From Agarophyton chilense (Eukaryota; Rhodophyta; Florideophyceae; Gracilariales; Gracilariaceae): a stretch of 64,000 nucleotides of DNA. The translations under genes were made by a program, and so were the position numbers. Location: positions 186,001 through 250,000 of the forward strand of contig JARGXX010000113.1 of NCBI GenBank assembly GCA_030374765.1, in the 5' to 3' direction. Below the pieces are notes generated by a model, which ran no database searches, was not told where the DNA came from, and was given only the letters and a program-made list of their open reading frames with translations. Below, one piece after another: positions 30,031 through 40,758 of the stretch (within the stretch, counting starts at the first letter, position 1; every line of letters starts with the position of its first letter).

Positions 30031-32971
30031 TCTTTCTACAATGTGCAATGCTTTCATTTGTGCGTCTTTGACGGCCCTCTTTGCTCTTTTGTCCATTATG
30101 CTTTTCAGAGGATCCTGGGATGAATGCGGAATGTATGGAAAAGACTGCGAATTGGTACTTTTCTGTACTGGAGTAATCTGTGAGGTGTTTCGAGGAAAAT
30201 AATCAACTTCAGAATCGGTGTTGCGACATATTCGGGCTTTCTTTGCAATAAACTTCTCAGTGAAACTTCATTTTCGCTTTGTTGGCTTCACTGATGCACG
30301 ATTTGGTAGTCTAATAATCGCCATGGACTCAGGAGTGCCTTGGTCGTACCAATTGATTTGTTAATCTCTTGCATTGCTCTTCTGCCCTCCAGTGATGTCG
30401 ACTTCTTCAAGAAAAGAAGAGTTTGGAGTTTTCAAATTAACAAGCCGTTGAACGGCTTTTGTAAGAAGATCTTCGACTCTTTCTAAAGCTAAAGGCCCAA
30501 ATCCAGATACCAAGCGACGGAGTTTATCGTAAAACGCTTTCCCATTGGCCCATTTGAGATAGGTTCGTACATCTTTTTAATCCGCCTTGTGAATGAAAGC
30601 ATCAACTTCTATTTTCGGGGTGCGTTGAACTGTCTCATCGTTTTTAAGCGTCTCTTTCAGCGCTTTCATATCAAAAACTTCGCATTTCTTTCGAAGCTCG
30701 CATACACTGTCAAAAGAAAGCTTTGGGCTTGACTTCTAGTTGAGATCAAAGAATGTTTCGATCTCAATGTATTCATCAAGAATTTCTCTAAGATCTGGTA
30801 CAATGAGTATGTATTCAATGTAGGCAAACGCAAATCTCATTATGTGCCTGCACGGGAAATCCATGGACTCCATCTTCCCACAGTCACATCCGGCGACCAG
30901 CTGGCTCTCTCCCCCATCATCGTCGACTGTTTCTTTCCGTGCCAAGAGCACTTTCAAAAACGTAAATGATCTGGGAAATTCGGTGGTTTCCAGCTTACGA
31001 ATAAGATGAGCACTCTTAATGAGTTCCAAAAAAGCAACAGACCCAATTGTAGCCCCGTCGTTCATTTCGGGAAGAATTGGCAAGAGGCAATCGCGAAGAG
31101 AACGATAAAGTGAGCTTAGTGCCGTCATACAACGTATTCTAGACTCATTCCGAGCATGTGTTCGTTTTCGTGTTAACATCTTTAGATGCTTTGGAATGAG
31201 GCTGAATGGAACTTTTTTGGCTAGAACATACGCCCGATACCCGGAATTAGACGCCTCACTACATCCCGTTCCTTGAAAAAGGAACAAATTCGAGAAGGCA
31301 ATATTGCGGAAACAAGCCATGAGTAGTTGTGGTCTGCTCGTATATATGTATGTAAACCAAACTGGGAGCTTATCCGTGAACCCGGTAAAGTACTTTGATA
31401 CGAAATCAGCAGGCTCTTCGGTGAAGATAAGGAGCGTTTTGGGCCTTCTTAATTTGAACAAATCCTTGGAAAAATCTCCGCACCAAGTACTTCTTCCGAT
31501 GAAGCCACACCAAGAAACTACATTTTTCAGTTGGTTCTGGTTAAGGTGCCACTCATCCAGTACAATAAAGCATTTCTCGAAGACTGTTTGGTCGCGGCGA
31601 TACAGGCAGCACTCTGGTCCATGCATATTAGTGCAGGGGAGATAGGTATCATTGCCTTAAACCGCGTTAGAATCTCTACAAAGTCAGCTTCTGTCTTGCC
31701 GCTGATGAACCACATAAAGAAGGTTAGGGTTAAACCGTCATCAGCTCTCCCATTGATCGTGAAAAGAGGAAACACATAGCAATTGGCGACAGATTTACAA
31801 TCCAAAGAGATACCAGGAACTACACCGAATGCTTTATATTCTTCGATCCATTCCTTAATCGCCCAACAGGCGGCCGTCAGTCTACCTTCCGAGTCGCAAC
31901 TAAAAGAGAACTTATTCTCAAGGTCTTCTTCATGTAATTGGACCAATGACTCGAACAAATTTGAGCATTCCAAGTCCTTTGGATTGCTTTTGTTGCGTCC
32001 ATACCCAATCATCTGCCGGACAGATCTTGGATTAATCACTATATTGTATTTGCCCTCCAGAGTGACATGTGCAGATAGTTTGTCATACGAAGCGCTTCTT
32101 TACGCATCTTGGGGGGTAAATGTCTGATCTCAGCTTGGTTGGTAGAAGGTGAGTGATTGTGCTTGGCTTCTCGGAAGTCAGCATCGTACGACCTCCCCTC
32201 TGCTTCCTTCTCTGGCGTCAATGTTTTGATTGTCAGAGAAAATCGACAGAGAGATTCTTCTCGTCATACATCCTGCATTTCAATATACATTCCTGGAGGA
32301 CACGGTTGTCACCTACAACCCCAGACACCCGCTGAACGTCCTTCTTGCCTCCAAAGATAGAAGTCCTACATCGTAGGTGGTATCCCATGCTTTCTGCAAT
32401 ATACTGCACTTCACGGACTACATCACGACCTTAAGAATTAACAGGAAGGCTTCTGAAGTAAGAGATGGTAGCTGCCTTGAAATAGTCATCCACCTGCATC
32501 TCGTCCTTTGCGACATCCCCATTTACCTCAGAATCATCGGACTCTTGATCCTAAGCAGGAGATTTCTCGCTCCCAGTTTTCTCTCCTATACCGTCTCTTG
32601 ACAGAACCTCCCTGGTTTCTTCCATGCCCGAGATGTGTAAGAGCTCCAATGGCACATCCTCGTCCTCATCGAGGTTAAAGGAAACGCTGTATGAGGTCTG
32701 AGTCACCAGTTCTCCCAAGCTCTGAATGTGTTTCCATCCCCTCCTTGTCGCATTCAATTCTCGATAAAGCCGAATTAAGGGTACCACGTTCCAAAGAATT
32801 GAACTGTGACACAGGGGTCTTCACCGTCCGGGATGTATCCTGTTCGTCCTCTGACCGCGATTTCGTAAATATCGCATTGTCAAGATCAGCGCAGTTGACG
32901 TCACTGGCTTCGTACCCCATGCCATGAACAACGTTTTCGACATTATCTTCAGAGCCAACACGAACTAACAC
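30031..32971 (-). pseudogene. M-A Mutator-like (MULE) transposase, frameshifted
   Basis: N-terminal acidic region (32551-32971), then a linker (32039-32221). The DDE core is in 31527-32039: SLDCKSVANCYVFPLFTING is the first Asp block and LICMDQSAACIA the second. A frameshift follows. The frame 30736-31626 then holds VLDEWHLNQNQLKNV (MULE WH helix) and CSEASNSGYRAY. CDCGKMESMDFPCRH at about 30844-30891 is an intact SWIM zinc finger (C.C...C.H). The C-terminal tail continues in frame past a TAG at about 30735 to around 30280. At least three frame changes. Better preserved at the catalytic Asp positions than M-B. Confidence 0.85.
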
Positions 32972-33740
32972 ATCTTGTACTGGACGGGGTTATAATATCG
33001 GAAGCTTTCGTAGAATTCCTTTCATAGTCTTCGTTCCACATGACTTTGCGCTTGTAATTGCGGAATGAACCATGTCAATCGGCCTAAACGTTCCATGTCT
33101 TCCTTAAACACCATCTTTTAAGACATCCACTGCATCTTCAGTGTTTGTTTGTATTTAAAAGCCCACAGTCTTTTCGGGGAGGCAATTTTTGGTAAGGAGA
33201 ATCCCAATAACACTGCCCCTTTCTGCTTTCTTTGTGTTTCCAAGTCTGAAATATATTTGTCATCGTATTCTTCAGAGCCTCGTATCTCTAGACCAAAGTG
33301 ATCTCGGGGAACTCCGTGGCGTGGTGTGAATGCTTGAGATTAACATCTACGGTCCATTTCGATGTAATACTCTTTAAAAAAACCATGACAAAAGAACTTC
33401 ATCTGTGGTTCCTGTGCTGAACACATCTGAATCTTGCGTTGATGATGCGACCACCCCTTTACGCCCTCTTCAAGACATATCTGAATTAGTGAGGCCCATA
33501 AATAAATCCTTTTGTGCGCGCTATAGTGGTGAGAAGCTCTAACACATCTTGGACCTCTCCAATTAGATGTTCACCCTAGTATCATGCCTTATCTTTAAGA
33601 ATAGACACAGAACTGTCATCTTGATCGCTCTTTACGCGCTCTAGTCCACTAGAGTGATGCTTAGAAAACACATTTTCCAATATGTCACAAAGAATCGATC
33701 GTACAACACCGTAGTTATCTTCCAACGTTATTTTGCTTTT
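32972..33740 (-). pseudogene. M-A linker between protease and transposase
   Basis: The frame of the protease continues past its stop at 33741 with DNYGVVRSILCDILENVF, which resembles M-B's HSVLDQVTDKFIERV repeat. It then decays. Nothing else is readable. Confidence 0.45.
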
Positions 33741-34680
33741 CTACTTTCGAGGAGGGAAAGAAGGAATGTTTTCATTCAAGTAACGAACGTTTGCCCGTAC
33801 TCGCTCACGAACCCTTCGTCGACTAGGTAGATGCATAGACCGCAATGAAATGCTATCGAAATCGTTTTTATCTCTGTCATCCTCGGGGTCCACTTTCTGT
33901 TCCATCTCAGCGTTTGGGCAAACCCGCTCACAGTCGAGAACCTCGCGTAGTGCTTCCATTTATTTGATAGATTCCGGGAAAATCTCTGTGGCGTCTGACA
34001 CACATGCAGATCTACGCGTTATTGTATCCATACTCGCTCTCTCCATGATCACAGAACTTGTAGTGATGACAGGCTTAAATCCAGTCAGAACAGTTTTCCG
34101 GCTCACAAATCTAAATTCTGACCTTTTCAAAGCCCGGTGGTGCAATGTCTTGAGTCGAGAAAGACAATCATCACTAAGTTGGAAGTACTCCTCTCGATGT
34201 TGAAGGCGATACTCGGACAGCATAGTTTCAGATACACTTCTCTTATGAAAGCGCTAAGAGGCAAGAAATATTTGAAGCACATAGCTCCTGATAGACATCC
34301 AACGATAGAACTCTGAAAGTTGTGAGCTACGTCCAGATTTGTAAGTCGTTTTAGGAGCAAACCCTGTGTTCTCAGCAAATTCAGTTGCGATTGAAATCCC
34401 ATAGCAACCACAACTGAATCCGTCCGTTTGCTGCTTATATGCTTCAAGATGAAGCATATAATTCTTCTTCAAAACCCTTGCGGAAAACTTTCCGTATAAT
34501 AAAGTCAACTCGAAAGCCTCTTTGAAGAAATCAATCACTTCCTTTGGACACGACCACCTCAAAAAGACTCCAAAGTATATCATAGGGAGTCGTCGGCGAG
34601 ATATATGAAGCCCGATAAATGTCTTCCAGGTGATCACACTACAATGCTTATTGTCTAAATTAAGCGAAACCGGAATGGTT
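33741..34680 (-). pseudogene. M-A Ulp1-like (C48) cysteine protease
   Basis: One - strand frame with two in-frame stops. KHCSVITWKTF near the start could supply the catalytic His. IYFGVFLRW lies where the catalytic Asp would be, apparently changed to Gly. QTDGFSCGCYGISIATEFA is a clear Ulp1 oxyanion-Gln and nucleophile-Cys motif (Cys codon 34410-34412). YRWMSIRSYVLQIF and a helical tail (MEALREVLDCERVC) follow, and the frame runs towards the transposase. Confidence 0.75.
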
Positions 34681-35214
34681 TGAATTGCTTGTGAATCGCC
34701 CCCAACAATCTGTAAGAACGACTTACGCAGACTTTTCAGGTATTCCTGTAGAGGTGATGGGGAAGTTTGAACAAGCTTCGCCTAAGAAACCAAAGATACG
34801 CCTGTGTCACAAGAGCAAATGGCGACGTCTTGAAGCGGTTTCATGTCCATTAAAGCGGACGAAACTAAATCGGCACAAAGACGTGTCCCTTTGAAAGAGC
34901 TATGGACGAAAGAAATTCGAGTTTTTTGGCGCTGTTTAGCTCTGATGATAAGATAGGTGTGCTTTTGAACGATTTGAAATCTATATGAACGACCAGTGAG
35001 CGTGATCTTCCCGAATTATTCCAGATTTATAAGAATCTTTTATCCTGCGTCGAAAAGTGCTACGATGTTATAAATATGTGATTAACATACCCAGATGTCC
35101 TTTTTTGTTTTTGAATGATGATAAGCTTACTTTTCTGAGCACTGCTCATTAAGAAACGGTTGACGAGCGACTACGGGCGACTTTGAGAGACGGTTGGGAA
35201 ACGCCTAGAAGGGG
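34681..35214 (-). mobile_element. M-A subterminal region, no readable gene
   Basis: Probably 5' part of the protease frame plus leader; too decayed to translate. Confidence 0.4.
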
Positions 35215-35520
35215 TATCTGAATCTCAATGAAGCGGAGCCAGCAACTGGAAGAAGAATATAGCCCTGGTTTGAATTTGGGCGGGGAAACCAATGTCAAAT
35301 TGTGCTCAGGAGCTGACAATGTTTACATGATATCGCTGTTGTTTCACTTGTCTGTGGCTAATTGGTGGTTGGCCTCATGGATGTTGAGGCCACCATTGCT
35401 ATAGGCGGAGAGACGAGATAGGCTAACGGTACCATTTTGGTGGGTACCAGATGTTGAGGCCAGCCCTCTCACTGGCTCCGCCCACACGCCGACCACGCCG
35501 TGTGTTTTCGGCTCTCGCCA
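35215..35520. repeat. M-A right terminal inverted repeat
   Basis: Partner of 27842-28146; ends GGCTCTCGCCA next to the CCACGGCG duplication. Confidence 0.9.
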
Positions 35521-35627
35521 CCACGGCGCATTGTACAGTATCTGAAATGCGACCAGGATTTTAATTGGTCTACATCTAATCTATTTCATACATACCAGAC
35601 GTCGTGTATTTTGGCCTTCTGCCGATG
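35521..35627. repeat. M-B right terminal inverted repeat, outer part
   Basis: Reverse complement of 6733-6839; ends at ...CTTCTGCCGATG. Confidence 0.85.
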
Positions 35628-36464
35628 CATCCCACACCCCAGCACCGAGCGGTACAGCACAATGGTGACGTGCTGTTCCGCGCTTATCACCTTTACAAGC
35701 AAATCTCCACTGATTATGTTCCGCGATATGGACTCCAACTGTACATAGCGGCCGGTACCTGTCTGTGTCTCTGCTCCACGACATTCGAACAAAAGTTCCC
35801 CGAATTCCAGGGCGGCTTCTATGCGAGGCCGATGGAGAGAAACCATTGGAAGCGCTTGGCGGTGTTTGCGACGCGGATAGTTGTTGACATGAGAATCTGC
35901 GCTCACCGTTTTTGTACACGCGACGAATGCTTGCTTTCAATGCCTTAGATGCGCGCTTTTGGAAAGGTGGGCGAGCACAAAAGAGGACACACTTGAATAT
36001 GGTGAGTATGCGTAAAAACTGACGTATGTTCCACTGCAACCTAGCAATCTAGTTTCGAATGAGCCAGTATGTTTGTAAACATTAAGAAAAAGCGTTTCGA
36101 AGGGGGTACAAACTTGTTTCCGATTCCGAAGCTTCATGTCGCCGCGATTTGTTTTCATTTGGACTTTTGGACTTTGGCGTTTCGCTGCTCATGACCGCAT
36201 CACAGTTGAACATTGGTCAAAACATAACTACATACGACAAACGGCCGAGATGAGCACTCCGGAGCTGCCGGGCAAACTGTATCTTGAGACCAAGAAAACT
36301 ACCTATATCGATTCAACTTTTCAACACTAGACTACCTTCCAGTCCCCGAACTAAAGATGCTGCCCAATGCTTGACATTGGTGCGATCTGAATGCTCAATG
36401 CAAAGGAGACCAGCATAGATTAGTGGTTAAGCATTGCGATGCGTTTGCACTGCGTCTTACACAC
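35628..36464. other. Spacer to the right of M-B, no recognised gene
   Basis: Moderately GC-rich. The longest sensible frame is on the - strand (about 35628-35906, containing FGELLFECRGAETQTGTG), without an ATG or a known domain. A decayed host gene is possible. A short A-box-like run at about 36412-36430 has no B box, so I do not call a tRNA. Confidence 0.35.
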
Positions 36465-36704
36465 GGCACTTTTGTCTACAATAGCAACATCGCGCACAAT
36501 TCACACACAACTCACACACAACTACACTAGGAGCACAATGCCACTGGCCCTTTGTGAACAATGAGCTCTTTGAATCCATACACCATCGCGATTCGTTTAT
36601 TCGCCCTACACGTCCCGCTCGTGCTTTACCATCAAACTCCATACTTTATAGCACAACTTTTAGATTGCTCCGTTCCTCCGCCTCACACGAGGCCTTGCCC
36701 ACTT

Positions 36705-37706
36705 CTACTTTGACGCCCGCTTCCTCACGCCCTCCACCACAGCAAGCAGCCGCGCCTTGGCCTGCTGCGACTTGCTGCGGTTGCCCTGCACCACGCGACC
36801 GTGCTCCACCGCCTTCCGGCGCTTCTCGCGACTTTTCTTTGCCGACTCCCCGGCCTTCTTGGCAGCGTCGCGTCGCGTCTTCTCCAACCTTTCCCACTCC
36901 GCCCTCAGCGCCCCACACTCCACGCATTCCCCCCCCTTCTCCTGCGCCTTCTTTTCCTTCTCTCGGAGCGTCTGCTCGCCCTTCTTCGCTTCGCCTTCTG
37001 CCGCCACCGCCTCGTTCTTCAAAATCAGCACCTCCCGACTGGCCTTGTACACCTCCGCCGCGTGCTGGCTCGCAATCCCGGCCAGACGCCCGGATTCCAC
37101 CCCGAGCTCCACCACTGTTTCCGCTTCTTTTTCGATGGCAACGCTTTCCTCCAAGCTCATGTGCGGCCTCAGTGCCTCGGCCGTCTTCAGCACGTCGTTC
37201 ACCGCAATCACATCCGCTGCGATTTCCGCCACCATTCTGTACGCCTCCATGCTCACCAGCATGGCCGCGTCGTTGGCCGAGTCCACTTCCGTGTACGCGT
37301 TCAGCGCGGCGTCTGTTGTGTCTATCACCTGCTCGAACTTGGTGCATGTCCCGGCGTCCGGCGTGAGGTGACAGCCGAACAGTTCGCTCTCGCTCGGGAT
37401 GGCGTCTGTGTTGGTTGTGTACAATGCGCAGCTGGCTCGCTTGCACCTTTCGTAGCCCAGGCAGTCGCACCGGTACGACGGCTTGCATGTGCCCAACACA
37501 CACTTGTCGTTTCCTTCGTGCTGCATGCACAGCTTTGCCGATTCCACCTCCAGACACGGGCACGACGTATCCGTTATCTGGCACCCCTGCGCCTCGCCGG
37601 CCTGTGCGCACACCACACCACTGCATGCTGCAAGCGCAACAACGCACACCGCCGTCCTCCACACGGTTGACACCGACATGTTCATAGAATGATGACTCTT
37701 CACCAT
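36705..37706 (-). CDS. Secreted Cys-rich protein with C-terminal coiled coil, copy 2
   Basis: Intact paralogue of the gene at 5085-6086: 333 residues, same signal peptide, all 12 N-terminal cysteines and the same basic helical tail. By eye it differs at six residues: Val to Ala in the signal, then Met to Ile, Gln to Glu, Asn to His, Thr to Arg and Gly to Ser. Around five or six further changes are silent. No stop or frameshift, and the TATA-like box is kept, so it could be expressed. It is isolated among transposons, unlike copy 1. Function unknown. Confidence 0.8.
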   Translation of the reverse strand: MVKSHHSMNMSVSTVWRTAVCVVALAACSGVVCAQAGEAQGCQITDTSCPCLEVESAKLCMQHEGNDKCVLGTCKPSYRCDCLGYERCKRASCALYTTNTDAIPSESELFGCHLTPDAGTCTKFEQVIDTTDAALNAYTEVDSANDAAMLVSMEAYRMVAEIAADVIAVNDVLKTAEALRPHMSLEESVAIEKEAETVVELGVESGRLAGIASQHAAEVYKASREVLILKNEAVAAEGEAKKGEQTLREKEKKAQEKGGECVECGALRAEWERLEKTRRDAAKKAGESAKKSREKRRKAVEHGRVVQGNRSKSQQAKARLLAVVEGVRKRASK

Positions 37707-37863
37707 TGCTTCAACGAATAAGTGAGTGATATGATATGCGCAACCAAATTGCTGGATTCCGGAAGACACTGCGCAAGGAAGGCTGAGGACACACACAATA
37801 AGCGGGCTGCTTGAGTTGATGGCGATGCAAGTGGGAGTGGCTGTGCTGCGCCAGCCCGCAACT

Positions 37864-37870
37864 CTTTATA
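37864..37870 (-). promoter_or_regulatory. TATA-like box of secreted-protein gene, copy 2
   Basis: TATAAAG on the - strand, at the same distance (about 160 bp) from the ATG as in copy 1 despite neighbouring differences. Confidence 0.4.
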
Positions 37871-38352
37871 CAGCGTCGATGCCCGCTGCGTTACGACTAG
37901 CAGTCGGCGCGATCAGGGCCATGCTTGCTCCGAATTCAGCCCTCACCGTCACATGCGCAATGGATGCGGGACACATGCCGATACACTGGTTCGAGGCTGA
38001 GGAAAGCTTCACCTTGCGCCAGTCGCGAGTCAACAGCGCGCGCTGTTCTCACTCACACAAAGCGGGAGCGTTACCATTGACGGCGCCTTTAATTCGAGCA
38101 AATCCAAGTAGGCGCCTGCTGTCGCACAACGGTTCAGGCGTTGCTTGGACACGACGTTGGTGAGCCAAAACGCTCTCTCAACTTGGAGATCTGGCACGGC
38201 AACCGCCGTGGATGCCCCCGTAATGAATTACGCAGTGTAGAACGCATATTCGTGACAGACAGGCCCATCTAGCTAGCGGGGCGCGGCTGGTGAGTGGACA
38301 GGTTCAATTATGACCATAAACGTGTGCATGATTCAAGCCATCCGGTATGGCC

Positions 38353-38632
38353 CATCGGCAGAAGGCCAGAAAACACGACGTCTGGTATGTATGAAATAGA
38401 TTAGATGTAGACCAATTAAAATGCTGGCCGCATTTCAGATACTGTACAATGCGCCGTGGCCCCCAACTCGGAGTGCGCTCTCTGAGCTCGCATGGAGCTC
38501 TCTGCGCATATGCGCATCAGGCGAATCACATCGTCCACATCGTCCTCTCTCCTCCACGTCCAATGCGCTAGCCGGCCGCAACTCGAGCCCCCCTTTCCCC
38601 AAATCACCTCGCGCCAAGTCCTCAAGATGTAG
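38353..38632. repeat. M-B left inverted repeat, second copy
   Basis: Same as 6733-7012 at offset 31620; contains an unoccupied M-A target at 38452-38459. Confidence 0.8.
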
Positions 38633-38810
38633 GTGACGCCCATAACCCGGCGTCAATTTTCCAGATTCATTTCAAAACTTTTGGCGCTACTTTTTGCGGA
38701 GAATAAACTGATGCACTTCAACATTTTATTCCCCGTCCAAATCTCACAATCCGAATCACATCGATAGTTACGAATCCTTCATCACCTTCAACACCTCTCA
38801 TATCGATTCT

Positions 38811-39450
38811 GGGCATACCCTTCTACCTGTTTCTTGCTCTCAAATTAAGTAAACCGAAGGTCAAATAAAAAAAACGATTATATTGAAATGTTAAGAGCTT
38901 TAACGCTCACTTTGTTTTTGATGTATAATACGGTTTTTAGAGCTATTCAGAGAAGATAAAGACCAAGTTTTGTCGATGATATTCCCTGAGGTCTACAGAA
39001 ATCTTCAAATACACGTCGAACTACAGGTAGCAACGTCCGAGCTGTAATATTCAGTAGTCGATCCAGACGTCTATGAAATCGTATATGCAGCAGACCGTCA
39101 AGAAAACCGAGTGGCTTTTGTTCATAGTTCAAAGAAGACTGCTTATATATGCAGCGATCTTATTACTTCGGCCTTGATAGACATGAAGCCAATTTAAGGC
39201 GTCTTATTTATCTGTGGGAGACTGGAACCTATTAAACACAGTATGCGAACAAAATACACGCAGAATGCATGCATTAGAATCATATCGTAGAATAAATGCT
39301 TAAGCTGGTTTTCGAGTCACTTTCAATGAATGCGACGGGCTCTGACTGTTCAAGCTGTTTCGTTATCGTCCATTAAAATCTCTCAAATCAGCATTGAGGA
39401 GTTTTGGTAGGATAGGCTTCGACGGGAAGCAGGTAGCACAGAAAAGAGAA
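38811..39450 (+). mobile_element. M-B second body, upstream part; holds unoccupied copia site
   Basis: Aligns with 7191-7235 and then directly with 20646 onward. The copia-free junction, AAACC, is at 38851-38855. No gene is readable. Confidence 0.7.
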
Positions 39451-40152
39451 GCCCACCTTTTTTGAGTGATAGTTAACGCTGTAAATTTCCAAGTATTGGT
39501 GATTTTTAAATGGAGCGTTTGAATAAACTATTCTGAATAGAGAGCGTTCTGCGGTTCTTTCAAAGAAGAATTACATGCTTGACGTGAAGAAATACTCTCT
39601 GCGGAGAGATGAACAGAGCTGTGGGTGTTATGTCATACCTGCGGCGTCTGAGCTGCTGCGGATCAAGGATTTGCTCCTGGTCGTAGTTGTTCCAAAAGTT
39701 TTAGTGCTACGTTATCGGACAATTATAGGTGGATGGTTACCAGGAGTCGAATAGTTCATTTTCTTATGTCCTACAAATTCTACAAAAGGAAACAAGTATC
39801 CAAGAGTAGCTTCAAAAGTATCGCTTGCATCATCGCCCTCACATCTATTACGTTTTGGAGCAGGGGAAGTGCCGTTTGAAGAAGATTTACAGTCCTGTTA
39901 TGGAACGGGGTGATTTGCTGATGAAGAAAATGAAAGTGAATGGATATCCCTCACAAACAGTACCAGACAGATCTGGCGACAATCCTGCACCTACTCTCCT
40001 GGAAAACGATGAATTAGTCAATGTAGCGAAGTGAAGGTGGGAGGGGAAGTCGTCTGACATGGATAATGACCGATTCAAGCTATATGATGAGCAGCTGAAT
40101 GATTTTATTATGAAAATTATGGAGGGAATTAAAAGAAAATGGTCGTCTCAAT
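39451..40152 (+). pseudogene. M-B second body: Ulp1-like protease part
   Basis: Parallel to 21240-21949 at about 85% identity. The equivalent of the Cys motif is legible around 39600 (CGC...GYVIPA-like in one frame). The tail 39825-40152 is one frame with a single TGA, running through SSDMDNDRFKLYDEQLNDF up to the solo LTR. Confidence 0.6.
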
Positions 40153-40758
40153 CGTATTATTCTACACCTTTGGATAGCCGATGCATCATTTTCTTTCGTC
40201 CAACTACGATGATACTCATATAAGGCTGTGACGGCATGGGTTGAGTTATGAGCGACGCCCCGCAGAGGTTGTTTGTTTCACGTACGAGTTGGCTTGCAAC
40301 AGCGCGTGTAGTTGACAGCCACGGGGAAGCAAGTCCACCCGTCGTAGACCGAGGCCCATCAGAGCCGATTACCTTATACTGTAAAGGGCCTACTTGGCTA
40401 ACCAAGGTTCATATATAGATATTAATTTGTGGCCGTCACCTCTGTGCCCAGTACATATGGTACAGAGGTAAGCTCCAACTCCGAAGTAAAGGAGACAACA
40501 ATGGGTTCACAACTCTCTTGTTTCTTGCTCGGGATTATTAAACCGAAGATCCGGACGAGCTACGACGTAGTTGTACATTTAACAACGACCCTAGTCTATT
40601 AGCTACTCTCATTAGCGAGTCGGGCGTTACAACCCCCATCTTCCAGCTCGCTATTGTTGTAGCTATATCGCTTACTTTTCCCTTCTTCGCAAGCACCCTT
40701 ATCGGCAGACCGAAAGCTGTCGCAGTTGTCTTCTATCTCCGTCAGGACGGATACTACA
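40153..40758 (+). mobile_element. Solo LTR, E3-related family, second copy
   Basis: 606 bp, at the same place as 21950-23177 in M-B copy 1, but without the nested inverted LTR. Ends ...GGATACTACA. Confidence 0.85.

Larger units (their letters stand above)
27842..35520 (-). mobile_element. Mutator-like element M-A, 7.68 kb
   Basis: Bounded by inverted repeats 27842-28146 and 35215-35520 (about 90% identical; shared blocks include GAGCCGAAAACACAC and GGTACCCACCAAAATGGTACC). An 8-bp target duplication, CCACGGCG, is at 27834-27841 and 35521-35528. It sits within M-B's right inverted repeat, and the unoccupied version is seen at 6832-6839 and 38452-38459. It encodes, on the - strand, an Ulp1-like protease and a MULE transposase. 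Near its left end it carries unrelated GC-rich DNA with a decayed alpha/beta-hydrolase gene on the + strand. Confidence 0.92.
36465..38810. repeat. Duplicated gene cassette, copy 2
   Basis: About 99% identical to 4842-7190. The left limit is abrupt, in unrelated spacer. The right limit lies inside M-B sequence shared by both loci, where identity falls to about 80-85%. Confidence 0.9.

Noticed and set aside
35581-36039. - strand frames right of M-B
   Set aside because: No ATG, partly overlap the M-B inverted repeat, no recognised domain; left as spacer.
36412-36465. tRNA-like A-box run
   Set aside because: No B box, no acceptor stem and no cloverleaf; chance resemblance.
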